This document shows, piece after piece, positions 48,601 to 58,400 of a stretch of DNA of 64,000 nucleotides. The translations under genes were made by a program, and so were the position numbers. The stretch lies in the NCBI GenBank assembly GCA_963693315.1, contig OY856187.1, positions 382,405,460 through 382,469,459 of the forward strand, read 5' to 3'. The DNA is from Diogma glabrata (taxonomy: Eukaryota > Arthropoda > Insecta > Diptera > Cylindrotomidae). The notes beneath the pieces are model-generated. The model made no database searches. It was not told the DNA's origin and saw nothing but the letters and a program-made list of their open reading frames with translations. Position 1 is the first letter of the stretch. Every line of letters begins with the position of its first letter.

Positions 48601-50210
48601 TTACATGTCATTGTTATAAATAAAGAAGGTTTACCGAAATGTTGTACAATAGACATTGCATCCAAGTAATTTTGATACATGTTAAGTGGTGAACCGGTGA
48701 AAGAAGATGGCAAAATTACTTTACGACCAACTACTTGCATATTATCATCGCCATTGCGATTTTGATGCAAGAAATCTGTTAAATTATTGTACAAATCAGC
48801 ACGAAGAGCAGATTGATTTGAACGAATGTAATGAAGCCGTGTACCTTCGATACGAACATACATATCAACAATCCATTGAAGAAATAATTTTTGAGAACGA
48901 TGCAAAAGACTAAAACCATCACGTATAGCAAGGCGATAAGATGCATATTGCAACATTGTAACTTTTGTACGTGACACATTAGCAAGTGAAGTTGAAACTA
49001 AATTATGTGGAATATTAACGTGCCACCCAGTATCACCATTTGGAAACAACAAAGGATAAGCTAAAGGATCCAAAGAAGAATCAAGGACAGAAACAGAACG
49101 AATTTCATTTGCATTTTTTGCAAAAACAATCATATTTCTTTCAAAAGGTGGTTCACCATCATCATTTTTAAAAATAGCAGCCACATCAGTTTGAACAGCA
49201 TCATTAAAACGACGAATATCACATTCTCTGTTAACTTTTATAACCATTGACACATCAGCAGTAACATTCTCAGGTCTTTCACAAAATTCATGCATTGATT
49301 TGAAAGAACGAACAAAAGGATTCACACGATCTAACTCAAAACCTATCTCACGCATAAGAAAAATTTCACATACATTGGTATTTCTATTCATTCTCATATT
49401 AGCAGCAGTATCAACATCATAAAAATATAATTGTGCATACATTGGAGGTCGACCATAAGCAGGAATTAAAGCCCCAGTACGATGATAAAAAATATTATGA
49501 ATTTTAAAATGATAAATACCACGTGCAGTAGAATCCGCTATATTACATTCAGAACTGATCATTGCAAATGCCGAATTATAGGAACGAATATTTGAAAGAA
49601 AACTTTTAGAACGTTTTTTTATAGCATTATCATTTGAATTCAATCCTTCGAAAATATTAGAGAAAAATGCATTTTCAGAAAGAGGAGGTAAATTGACTTT
49701 GCCTTTATGGCAACACAAAGAAAACGCTTCATTATTATTTGAAGTAACTTCTCTTGCAAAATGTTTGGCATGACAAAAATGACAACTCATATCCAAAGCA
49801 CCACAAACATACGAATCAAAGTTACCTGGAATCACATTCAAAGCACACTTGAACGAATCTCTCAAAATTACAAAGGGAATTTCATCATTCACCACATTAA
49901 ATTCTAAATCATTCGCAACATTCATGACACCATTCATGACACCATTCATGACACCGTTCATGACACCATTCATATCATCAACATTCACTTCATCATTCAC
50001 AACAACATCAGCTTCAGCATTCATTCCATCATTATTACCATTCATTTCATCATTCATAAAATCAACATTATTACGCATATTACGCATATAATCTCTTTTA
50101 TTCCGACGACTCGATGTACCACTCACATCCAAACGTTTACGACGTAGTCTTGGCATCGAAATAAATAAATATATCAATATATCAAAAATATGAAATAACT
50201 CAAATATCAA
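45657..50210 (-). CDS. Helitron RepHel: HUH Rep endonuclease plus PIF1-type helicase
   Basis: A 1517-residue open frame. The likely start is the second Met (residue 19, at 50,156, MPRLRRKRLDVS), because the first 18 residues are hydrophobic and unlike the basic N-termini of this family. An acidic MNGV repeat (80-97) precedes a Cys/His-rich segment (CHFCHAKH at 143-150). The Helitron-like N-terminal domain has AYGRPPMYAQLYFYD near 251. The Rep domain has MTCNPQW (534), the HUH motif GLPHAHILL with H600/H602, and the tyrosine pair in KYVYKYVYK (Y735, Y739). The helicase has Walker A AHAGCGKT (1076-1083), Walker B IIIIDEISM (D1156-E1157), SGDFRQILP and a C-terminal NKSQGQTF. It would nick and transfer single strands and unwind for rolling-circle transposition. 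No stop or frameshift. Confidence 0.97.
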   Translation of the reverse strand: MIFELFHIFDILIYLFISMPRLRRKRLDVSGTSSRRNKRDYMRNMRNNVDFMNDEMNGNNDGMNAEADVVVNDEVNVDDMNGVMNGVMNGVMNGVMNVANDLEFNVVNDEIPFVILRDSFKCALNVIPGNFDSYVCGALDMSCHFCHAKHFAREVTSNNNEAFSLCCHKGKVNLPPLSENAFFSNIFEGLNSNDNAIKKRSKSFLSNIRSYNSAFAMISSECNIADSTARGIYHFKIHNIFYHRTGALIPAYGRPPMYAQLYFYDVDTAANMRMNRNTNVCEIFLMREIGFELDRVNPFVRSFKSMHEFCERPENVTADVSMVIKVNRECDIRRFNDAVQTDVAAIFKNDDGEPPFERNMIVFAKNANEIRSVSVLDSSLDPLAYPLLFPNGDTGWHVNIPHNLVSTSLANVSRTKVTMLQYASYRLAIRDGFSLLHRSQKLFLQWIVDMYVRIEGTRLHYIRSNQSALRADLYNNLTDFLHQNRNGDDNMQVVGRKVILPSSFTGSPLNMYQNYLDAMSIVQHFGKPSLFITMTCNPQWPEIVDNLSNYESSNFRPDIVVRVFKVKLKELIDCLMKKKIFGSVKALIYTIEFQKRGLPHAHILLNLSDEDRIDGNEMINKFVCTEIPDPIFFPKLHEYVKRHMMHGPCGALNPNSVCMRDGKCSKNFPKPFSENTKESVNGYPLYRRRDNGMSVDVRGASLDNRYVVPYNPYLLAKFNCHINVEICTTVKSVKYVYKYVYKGYDSANVELRVNGENAVNNDDAIVGNEIQDFLNGRYVGSTEAAWRIFEFPMHFQSHTIIRLDCHLPNRQNVYIRNGNVAGAVANVSRTKLLAFFHLNSIDNLANEFLYTELPLHYVWHDQSKSWKRRQRGADKVVARLYMVSPKDIELFHMRLLLLHVRGPKSFSDLRMYEGVEYPTFVAACEARGIATNDNEWRECLLEASEIQSPKQFRQLFAFICGLNVPPNALALWIEFRNSMIEDFLRDYDEDVSINRALIEINEILLTHNTSCGDLGLPIPQYNLQIGDVGHFDIEEEAIVFDRMYENANNEQRSVIDIVLREAQFHDTGSNVFFLTAHAGCGKTFVQTAIIHKFNSLNLSCIVTAFSGIASTLLIGGRTLHNVFKLPIPLLENSMPNITPNSVHGTYINNASIIIIDEISMCSIHALKLIDRLLRDLTPNEENKNKLFAGKTLLLSGDFRQILPVIPHGSRSILIENCITSWQEFINFKILKLNQNMRALPHEIEFVEFLRRFGNGDMQSFPQFGSDIIEIPHNLIANPDNIIEDIFGNISDTILSDDILSSVILAPKNNDCNEINSKILSIMPGEEKAYFSFDKVVCDDIREQNNFPIEFLNKLSVGGLPPHKLNLKVNCIVLLIRNLNTGQALVNGTRMRVKVMHRNSIDCEVLTGVMRGVRILIPRIHLTYSGTLLPFKFQRTQFPIIPAFAMTINKSQGQTFNRVAILLKEPVFTHGQLYVAASRVRAFECLKFYIYDTSDQGHLFKDDRVFTKNIVFPEVIVT
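49921..49974 (-). repeat. 12-bp coding minisatellite (MNGV repeats)
   Basis: TTCATGACACCA recurs about four times on the plus strand, encoding Met-Asn-Gly-Val repeats in the low-complexity acidic linker of RepHel. The copy number likely varies between elements and would not affect the catalytic domains. Confidence 0.85.
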
Positions 50211-50657
50211 AATATCTCAAAAATCTTTATATCAATAAAAAACAAAATAATCGAAAAATATCGAAAACCGTCCTTCTTGAAAGATAAAAGACGACTAAAA
50301 TATAAAATAAATACGACGACTGAAATGAATATAAAATAAATATAAAAATTTTCGTTTTTGTTATTCGTTGTTCGGTTCGATAGCTAATATATAAAAAAGA
50401 AAAATTTTAAAGCATTGTTTTAAAGCAAAAAGAAAATTGTTTTTGCATGTATGTAAACTTATAATGCATATGTATAGAAAAAGTTTTCCGTATATAATAA
50501 CTTTTTTATTTATGATCCGATTTGTTTGAATCCGGATCCGACTATAGGTTACACTAATATCAGTTAGCTGTGAAAATTTCAAATGAATCCATCTGCGAAT
50601 AAAAAAGCCTAATGCTCCACAAAGTTTTAATCTAGCGTATTAATATATATAAGAAGA
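50211..50657 (-). other. Helitron 5' non-coding region
   Basis: About 450 bp upstream of RepHel. The terminal 180 bp is homologous to 20,065-20,230 of the non-autonomous Helitron (CTAACTGATATTAGTGTAAC, GGCTTTTTTATTCG). The conserved part presumably holds the strand-transfer origin. A promoter is likely here but was not pinpointed. Confidence 0.75.
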
Positions 50658-50660
50658 TTT

Positions 50661-50755
50661 GTAGTACAAAACTGTTGGAAATCGGTGCCAAGCCCGAGAC
50701 ATATTAGTCGGTTTTTCGTCAATGTGGCACCGACTTCGAACAGTTTTGTACTACA
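50661..50755. repeat. Central hairpin of element D
   Basis: GTAGTACAAAACTGTT...ATCGGTGCC pairs with GGCACCGACTTCGAACAGTT plus TTGTACTAC around a 35-base loop containing CGAGACATATTAGTCGG. It is also present at 34,791-34,865 with a decayed right half. Confidence 0.8.
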
Positions 50756-51589
50756 AATAACTTTTAAATTATAATAACTATTATAACAACTATAATAAAT
50801 ATAATAATTATAATAAAAAGTAACTATTTTAATATAGTAACTTTGTATAATAGCGTAATTTTTTTGTCTATAGTAAGATATAATTAAATTAAATTAATCA
50901 AAATGTGACGTATTTTTGTTTCTAAAAGCAACAATTGAGCTATTTTTCACTTTTTTGTACCTCTTTTGTTTTTTCTGAAGTCGGTTCTATTTTTTTTTTT
51001 AAAGTTTTTTTATTTTTAGTGTAGTCATAGAGTAAATATCGACTAGAAAGTGTTCTAAAAGTAATAACTTCAAATGCCGGAAAAACTTTTATCAGTGACA
51101 ATCTATTAATTATGGTTTTGCGATTTTTTGCACAAACGGCATACATATTTCCCGTGATAGAAAATTATTTACGATAACCTTGACAAGTAGAGCAATATAA
51201 TACTGCCAAAAACATCCAAACAGTATAATATGTTTTGACGAAATCAGCGAAAATGCATTAAAAATATGGTTTTTTTCTAATTTTCTGAATAACGGTATCA
51301 CATCATAGAAAAAATTATGGGACCCTCTGGGAATGAACCCAAATAGAATAAAATTTAAATCATCCAAATCGAACGAGCCGTTTTCGAGAAATCGGTGTAC
51401 ATACATAAAAAAAACCTACAGTGAAACACAGAACCTCCTTCCTTTTTGAAGTCGGTTAAAAATAAAAATTTATAACATTTTCTAGTTAAAACAATATGAA
51501 AATTATTAAAAAATAAAGATTAATACCTTTTCTAGTTATATTATTAAGTATTAAAATAAATAAAACATTAAAATATTTTTTAATGTGAT

Positions 51590-51960
51590 GGGTGTGCTTG
51601 CTTTTTAGAGCAAAGTAACGTTAATTGTGGCTCGATTTCCGAAAGCGCTGGTCTCAATACATTTTTAATATTGCGCAATTGAGAGCGATATTTTGATTTA
51701 ATATATATACAATAAGGATGAAAATGCATTTTCGCACAAATATGTGGTGGAAAATGTCATTGAACTGTTTCTCCCTTTGAATTGACAGCCAAAAAAATTT
51801 CTTGGTATTTGATTCTTAAATTGTGCTTTCAAAGTACTATGGCTGGATAGTTCAGCAAATTCTTCTTGATCTTTTATGTCCATATGTTGTATATATTTAA
51901 GTTTTATGTTAAAAGGCTGAAGTATCCAACGGTGTTGTGAAATATTGAATTATTGAACGA
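51590..51960 (-). pseudogene. hAT transposase C-terminal (hATC) fossil
   Basis: The minus strand reads DQEEFAELSSHSTLKAQF and then FSTTYLCENAFSSLL, the hATC dimerisation segment of ZBED-like hAT transposases (LLPFSTTYLCExxFSxL). After a break near 51,700 another frame gives KSKYRSQLRN and LRPALS, the usual continuation. The region upstream of about 51,960 with the DDE core is missing. It lies inside the hAT termini at 44,804 and 52,232 and supports that classification. Confidence 0.85.
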
Positions 51961-52509
51961 TCCGACTAGAAAATTGTATTGTGGATTGTGGAATGTCACC
52001 AAAAGATATAAGTTAAAACATTACAAAATTTAAAAAATCATCCAATTCTAAAACCTTGAAAAATTAATTCAAAAACCTTGCAAAGTTTGTTAATTTAAGA
52101 CATTTATAGGGAAAATTTATTTTTTTAATATTTATATTTTATATATTTTTTTAAATTGGGAATTTCTCGCGACCCCACGAAAAAATCTAACGACCCCAGT
52201 TGGGGTCGCGACCCCGAGTTTAAGAAACGCTGCTCTAGTGAAGTTTAACCAAATGAAATTTATTCAATTGAAATAGGTCTCAGATACAAATAGGGCACAC
52301 CTTAGTTAAAAAATCAAATATTATTTTGATCCGACATTTACTACTAGTGATGAGATAGGTTTTCAAGTCCGGGACGGATCAGGACAAATAGGGCGTGCCC
52401 TATTAGTAAAATCATCTATGATTTCTGATAGGGGCTGGATGCAGATGCTCTATTAGGTCATTCCTTATTACACCCTGATCCGGGCCGGATCATAATGCTA
52501 GTCGGGTTC

Positions 52510-55500
52510 GTGATAAGCGAGTATTTTAGCTATCATGTTTGCATAAAACATTATCATACCAAAACTAATGTTACTTTTAGCTTGATGTTTCTGACATCAA
52601 GATCATTGCTCTTCGTGGCTCCTAGTCACCATATTGATGCCACCATTTTGAATTTAGAAAAGGGTCATACGGCATTGGTAAAGATAATAAGCTAAAATTT
52701 CTGCCCATAAACGATATATAAGCGGGCGAATATATTTTTAAGTAAATATAATATCAACTAATTTGAGCAAACTTATTGTTTTCTTTTTGCCAAAATATCT
52801 ACATACATGTTAATGTGCTTTGCTCATTATGTCTTTTTGGTGTAAAATTCTCAATGTACCGAACAAGTTCCAACACCGAATTATCAAAATTAGTATTCTT
52901 ATGAATGCGATTCTGATCGTCTATACAATGTATATTATTCAACAATACCATTTTCGCTTGGTTAAGAAAAAACAACACTGACCAAATTTCCATCATGGTC
53001 TGTCGGATGATTCAATTCAATAAACGCTCATTCGAGTTATTCTGAACAATGCGGAGCGAAAATCTCTCTGATAACCCACAGAAAGTTCTTTGGAGCGAAA
53101 AACTTCCTTTTCATGTACGGATGGCTATCGGAAACTGCAAGCAATTACCTTCTTGACACTGAACCCGTCACTTCAGATGCTGTTTTCAACGCTTTGACAT
53201 CACCATTAACTTTCCAAGTTGTACAACCTTCGCTACATTACAGTTATATGATTGCAATCCACCTGGGTGGGAGTATCCTTTTGTAAAAAACCTTTTGTAT
53301 GACATTTCTCTTAAGTAACGACTTTTTTCCACAAACAAAGGCGAAGGACATAATTGCTCCAAACGAACGCAGTAATCCTACAATTGTTACTTCTGTACAT
53401 TGCCGACGATTGTCTTTTTTGGTGTTTGGTATTTACGCAAAAATCAGCACTTTTGATAGTTTTTTCTGCTTATGATCGAGATCTTTCCGTTCCATCACTT
53501 TAATTTATTTCTGAATTTTTTGATTTTAAATTTTCTTTGCTTCTGCAATTATTCGCTCCTGACGATTTTCAGTCATTTGTTGATTCAGGTATATGTTAAC
53601 CAGGTTAATTTTGTTCTCGATTTATTTGCAATTGTTTATCGATTTGTCGATTTGCCTTCTCTCGTTTCTTTTATGGTGCCTACTCGTTCTGTACCAACCT
53701 TAATTTCTAGATTGTCATCGCTCCATTCTTGTGAACAACGAGGCTTATATAGATCCTTAATGGTGTTGATCCTTGTCTAATTTATTGTTGGTTCACATTG
53801 TTGTCAAATGCCTACTTTCCATTCTTCAAGAGATCTCAGTTTTGACACCAGTAATGGGTCAGAATTTAAATGCCAATTTATTTATGTTCGTTCCGTATTT
53901 TATATTTTTGTTACCGCGTAGTATTATTGAAATTTTCTGAGAATTTATTTTTTATGGGTAAAAATTTATATATTCGAGTTATCATCACGCTAAATAAATA
54001 TATTAAATATAAAATATCTATCTATCTATCTATCTAACATAAAATAAATATCAATTGCTATACGGATATTGCGGTCCACTGAGGTTCTATAGGTCGAGAG
54101 CTCAATTCTTGAAGTGGTACATTTTTTTATTGTTTTTTTTTAATTTTTATTAAATACCATTAAAATTGGAAATTGATCTATAATGCAATTTTTTAAAGTT
54201 GCTGCTACTGTTTTTTTCCGTTTCATTCAAATTATTATCATATCCATATTAAAAAGCAAAATAATAATTTTTTTGGTAGGCAGTGCTAAAAATAATAATA
54301 TATTGGTTTTCCCATCATTATTTCCCATAATTTCGTTCCCGTGAAATAAAATAAGAAAAATAAAAACTACTGTTTAAGCATGTATTTCTCTTTCAATATG
54401 AGTTGACATCTTCATCACAAAAGATTGATTTAAACACAGTTTAGGGCTGCGGACAATTTAATTTAATCAGTTTTTAAAAGAAATGTTTTGTGGCTGCTCT
54501 GTTTTTTTATACTTTTTGTTGTTGTTTTCATTTTTCTGTTGGTGATTGTTGTACCGTTTTTGAAGTGAAAAATTCTTTTTAACGCGTTCTGCGATTTTGT
54601 ATGGGGAAAAATGTATATTTTCGAGTCATCGTCACGCTAAATGTTATAAATAAATGTTAAATAAATATTTAAGAGAGTGGGATAAATTGTTATCATTTGT
54701 TTTTTTCTTATTTTCATTTTCTTGATTTATAATTTGTTTTTTTTTTTCTTTTTTTATAGAATTTAATTTTTTTTTTCGGCTTAAGTGTGGTATGTAACTG
54801 TGGTATAGTAAATAAAAATTTTGTTGTATTTTAAGTAAAATAAACAAAATTGTGTTTGTCGTATTTGATTTGTGTGTTTTTACATTAATGATAATATATT
54901 ATTAATAATTTTTCTCTCGTTGTCTTGATTCATATTCTGTTTTTTCTTTTTTATTGAATTTGTAGTTTTTCTCAGCTAATAACAGTGTGGTAAAGCAAGT
55001 AAAGCTTTTGTTGTATTTAGACGATTATTTTACAGTTTTAGGTTTTCACTTCAGTCGGTAGTCCTCAAGACTTCCTTCTTTTTTAGTTTTCAATATAAAT
55101 TCAACGATGCGTATGTATACGAAAATTGATATCATTTACATAAGAGGGGAATTATGTGAGACCGATAACAGCAATAGCTTTAACCCAGAATTTGTTGCTA
55201 TCTTATTTGAGAATTTTAAACTTCGAAGTGTTTTGAATGTCGCAAATGTGGGTTTTCGTTGTTTATTTGTTTATCACTTTACAAGATAAAAACTTCTTAT
55301 GACTACATTTAATTGACATTTAACAAAGAATGTCATTTTAAACATAAAATACCATAAATCCAATCCTAATTAAAAACGTTTTACCTTATTCATAATATTA
55401 TATTCAAATAAATAATAAATTTCTTTTAGAAAAATAACTTTGATGGATTGATATCATCGTTCATTTTGTGTTGTTTTTCCTTCATTTGTATAAGAAGAAA

Positions 55501-56105
55501 ATCTAGAAAAGGACCGAGAAAAAAATGTTTGTTAACGATGGTTTTTTTGGTTCGAATCTATTTACTCATATTTTTTTCCACCCTAATGGTCATCGTTTTC
55601 TAAATTTTATTATATCTTTTTCAAGGGTGGTTGACACCATATAATAAACCAATTTATAAATAAAAAAAAAACATTTCTTGTATCATTTTGATGAAATTTG
55701 CGCATACCTAAACAAATAATATGCTGGAAGAACATATGATTTGTATTACATCAATTTACGGATGATGGAATTGTTTTTAATGAAAGATTTTGATGGCATA
55801 AAATACGAAAATTTATTCAATGAGAAAAGTGGGTTAGTTAAATCAATGATGTATCGAAGATGGTGTTTGAAAGATGTTGATACAATAAAATTATGATTAT
55901 CAATTGTTTTGAACAGAATCGAAAACAGTTGCTAAGATTGATATTTGTAAAACCTTGATACCTTGTATTTTCAAGCTGCTTAAATATTTTTGACGTCTCA
56001 AGGAAAATGTGTGTGTCGCAATGTGAAGTCAAAATGTACGAATGCACTTGTACTTTTTAGCACTTGGTGAGGTTGTTTGATTTTTTGGAGATTCGTACTC
56101 GAAAT
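52510..56105. other. Intergenic stretch with small repeats, no gene seen
   Basis: The region is AT-rich. (ATCT)n at about 54,015-54,036. CGAGTYATCRTCACGCTAAA occurs at about 53,974 and 54,620. The 55,031-55,082 block repeats 36,600-36,650. Short frames at 53,472-53,780 and 55,107-55,289 show no recognisable domain. Confidence 0.45.
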
Positions 56106-56109
56106 AACG

Positions 56110-56345
56110 AAAACTCGGAACTTTTCTTTTTCTTTCTCTTTCTTTTCTTTTTCTCTTTTTGATTCTATATTTTCTTTCTTTCTCTTTCGCTCTTTCTCTT
56201 TCGCTCTTTCTCTTTCGCTCTTTCTCTTTCTATTTCTCTTTCTCTTTCTCTTTCTCTTTCTTTTTTTCTTTCTCATTCTCTTTCTTTTTCTCTTTCTCTT
56301 TCTCTTGTGCTTCTATTTTTCTTTCTTTCTCTGTCACTCTCTCTA
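56110..56345. repeat. Pyrimidine tract (TTTCTC)n, ~235 bp
   Basis: Almost pure T/C on the plus strand, with TTTCTC and TTTCGCTC variants. The purine strand encodes apparent Lys/Arg/Glu-rich frames that are not genes. Such homopurine-homopyrimidine DNA can form H-DNA triplexes. Confidence 0.92.
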
Positions 56346-56349
56346 ACTT

Positions 56350-57325
56350 TTAAATTAAAATTGACTAGTTTGTGAAAAGTACAAGTAAGTAAATCTATCA
56401 AAATTATACGAAAATATGTTTTCTTCCTCGATTAATTACATTTCACAATAAGAACCACGTAATTTATAAATCTTCGAAAATATCAACTCATATTTTATTT
56501 TCAACAGCTTTCATATTTTATAATCGAAACTAGTCTGTTAAAAACAATTTCGTTAAAAACGAAATTTCCATCATCAATAATCTTTTTTATAAGAAAACGT
56601 ATTTATTTCCACCCAGTGCATTCATAGATTTACTAGACTGAAAATGACGTATCTGTTTGACCATAAAACATTGATTGATATAAAAATCCTTAAGAAAAAA
56701 GTAAATATTTCGTCTTAGCTCACATACAAAATTTTATAAGAAAAAATAAATAAAACTAAAGTTTTAGAAATAACAAAAAAACTTATAAAATTCCGTCATT
56801 TCGTATTTCATAAAAGAAAATAAAAGAAAAAATTACCACCATATGTGACAATATGAGAATTTTGTATTATACACCGATTTATACGATTCAAGATGAGGTA
56901 ATCTTTTATATCACCGAAAAATAAAAATAAAAATTTCTTATATATAATACTAAAAAGTTTTTCATCTAAATCTTTGTTTTTGAAAAAAAAAAAAAAAAAA
57001 ATTTAATACTCTTAAAACCAAAGAATTTCGTCTCGTTGTTTTTTCTTATGCTTGTTCTTATCTTGTAATTTTTTTTCTTTTTACAAACTGTAATAATCGT
57101 TTGATAGATCTTTTTTAATCAATAAAAAAAATGATATAAAGTTATTGTACGATATAGTATGACGACTAAAATTTAGATGGTTTTTGGTTTTGAAATTACA
57201 AATTGTGTGATAAATGACTACATTGAAAAGATGTAAGTGTTTGTGATTATTTTAAACACGTTTGTAACTCTACTTTAGTTTTAATCACTAACACTTTACA
57301 TAATTAAAGCGTTTTTGAATGCTCT
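56350..57325. other. AT-rich intergenic stretch, no gene seen
   Basis: About 1 kb of A/T sequence with an A run near 56,983-57,000. Nothing recognisable. Confidence 0.4.
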
Positions 57326-57329
57326 AAAC

Positions 57330-57725
57330 TCCAAAAGCCAGCTTAAGTCGATCTGACTGTAACTCCAAAAGCCAGCTTAAGTCGATCTATAGAAACCGAA
57401 TTATTTTTCCCATTTAAGACAGATACACTTATTCCCAATAAAATAATCGGCAGTAATGTGCTGCAGTGAATAGTATTTTTACGGGCTTTTAAAGAATCAT
57501 TGAGTTGCCTGTGAAACCGCTTTACCATGGCAGTGGCTGACAATCTGTTGTCGAATATGTTGTGATTTTAGTATTTGTAAGTGCAGAAACGAGTGCAGAA
57601 ACGAGTTTTGACTCGAACTGGCTACCCTGATCAGTTGTAATCTCAAAAGAAGTACCGAATCTTGAGATGTATTGCTCGCGACAAATGTCTTAGCCATAGT
57701 CGTTTTGCAATATGGCGTCAAATGA
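57330..57725 (-). pseudogene. Fossil Gypsy integrase fragment (related to the intact element)
   Basis: The minus-strand frame at 57,343-57,543 reads VKRFHRQLNDSLKARKNTIH, then PIILLGI, then NSVSIDRLKLAFG. These correspond in order to [27 protein letters not shown] and [13 protein letters not shown] of the intact Pol. The stretch upstream to about 57,720 matches the region before the integrase Glu, in another frame. The roughly 110 residues between PIILLGI and SVSIDR are deleted, and Glu of the D-D-E triad is replaced by Lys. A dead relative of the 7.3-13.0-kb element. Confidence 0.8.
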
Positions 57726-58130
57726 ATAAAGTCATAACAAGTTCAAACAATCGTAAGGATAGAGTTTCGCCACCATGTACAATCATTTCGGATGTTATAT
57801 CGTCGATACCAGGTGCTTTATGGCGTTTTAATTTTGACAACGCCGCATCGAATTCCTCTTTGGTTTGTTCTTTTACATGAACCTTTGACGCATGCATAAG
57901 CTTTGCTCGTCGCCCGATTTGTTGCTGGTCACTTAAGTTGAGAAAATTCTCAAAATAAGGGGCCCAAGTATCTAAAATATTTTTAAGGTCTACTTGAGCT
58001 CCTAATCTTCGTTTTGAATAGCAGTCGATCTAGTTTGACGGCCCTTCTTGAAGGTTTTAACCTGTTGAAAGAAGTTACGCGATTTATGTTCCTTATTGAT
58101 GAAAAACGTGATCTACGCAGGTGAAAAAGT
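57726..58130 (-). pseudogene. Fossil LINE reverse transcriptase N-terminal region
   Basis: Minus strand from about 58,125 down gives FFQQVKTFKKGRQTRS, then WAPYFENFLN and EEFDAALSKLKRHKAPGIDD followed by ITSEMIVHGG. This is the fingers region of non-LTR RTs (AIKxLKxGKAPGxDxIxxEMI). At least one frameshift lies near 58,010. It stops abruptly at the Gypsy fossil (about 57,726). The motifs differ from both LINEs above, so this is a third non-LTR family. Confidence 0.7.
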
Positions 58131-58261
58131 CGAAATTTGAACTAGACCAATTTTGATTTTCCTGAAACTTGACATGTAAGTAGTATGGACAAAATAAAAA
58201 ATACTACTTATTTTAAAATTTTTTTAAAGTGTATAGTTTGAGCACAGAGGGCACCCCAACA

Positions 58262-58400
58262 TGCATGAAAAATGAAAATTCTGCCAATCCGATGTAACTT
58301 TGAAATTAAATTGCTCAAGAACGGCTATACCGATTTCATCAAACTTTTTTTTGTTTGATAGATGATTAGTTAGTCGTTTGAAAAAAATTCATTTATTGTT
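58262..58400. repeat. Repeat G, copy 2
   Basis: CTGCCAATCCGATGTAACTT, AAATTGCTCAAGAACGGCTA and TAGTTAGTCGTTTG match 4,690-4,800 in the spacer of the first inverted repeat. Confidence 0.7.

Larger units (their letters stand above)
45197..50657 (-). mobile_element. Autonomous Helitron, 5.46 kb, with palindromic 3' terminus
   Basis: On the minus strand it starts TCTTCTTATATATATTAATA at 50,657 and ends GCGTAGCGAAGCACGC + 9 nt + CTAG at 45,197. The flanking bases are A (5') and T (3'). The half copy of element D at 34.6 kb reads AAAAGTTATTTGTAGTAC with no insertion, and here the same sequence is split exactly between A (45,196) and T (50,658). Target AT, 5' TC, 3' hairpin plus CTAG and an intact RepHel gene make it a complete, recent Helitron. 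Confidence 0.95.
44968..51457. mobile_element. Foldback element D (AACCGACTTC...GAAGTCGGTT), interrupted by the Helitron
   Basis: Ends are AACCGACTTC (44,968) and GAAGTCGGTT (51,448-51,457), with a second internal GAAGTCGGTT near 50,979. The left arm (44,968-45,196) is the reverse complement of about 50,760-50,988. Between the arms lies a GTAGTACAAAACTG hairpin (50,661-50,755). Ends of the type AACCGACTTC..GGAGG belong to repeats widespread in insects. Without the Helitron the element is about 1.03 kb and has no gene; the frame at 51,110-51,406 shows no domain. Confidence 0.8.
44804..52232. mobile_element. hAT transposon remnant with 8-bp TSD, interrupted by D and the Helitron
   Basis: CTCTAGTG flanks both ends (44,796-44,803 and 52,233-52,240), an exact 8-bp target duplication as hAT elements make. 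The termini CAGCGGTTCTTAAAC and GTTTAAGAAACGCTG are inverted repeats of the hAT CAG...CTG type and are followed inward by GCGACCCC and GGGGTCGC. Without the inner insertions about 0.94 kb of hAT sequence remains, including a transposase C-terminal fossil on the minus strand at 51.59-51.96 kb. Confidence 0.92.
44451..52505. mobile_element. Outermost element E of the nest (tentative)
   Basis: CGACTAGCATTGTG at 44,451 and CATAATGCTAGTCG ending at 52,504 are inverted copies. The adjoining stretches (44,465-44,640 and 52,255-52,490) share many CCGGAT, TAGGGC and GATCAG words, unlike their surroundings. Removing the hAT insertion leaves about 0.6 kb. No gene and no target duplication seen, so the call rests on the ends and composition. 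Confidence 0.5.

Noticed and set aside
51110..51406. 98-residue minus-strand frame inside element D
   Set aside because: Sequence belongs to the repeat body; no motif and no sign of coding constraint.
53472..53780. 102-residue plus-strand frame
   Set aside because: Phe/Leu-rich as expected from T-rich DNA; no signal or domain that holds up.
55998..56353. Lys/Arg/Glu-rich and Ser/Phe-rich frames
   Set aside because: They come from the (TTTCTC)n tract and have no non-repetitive support.
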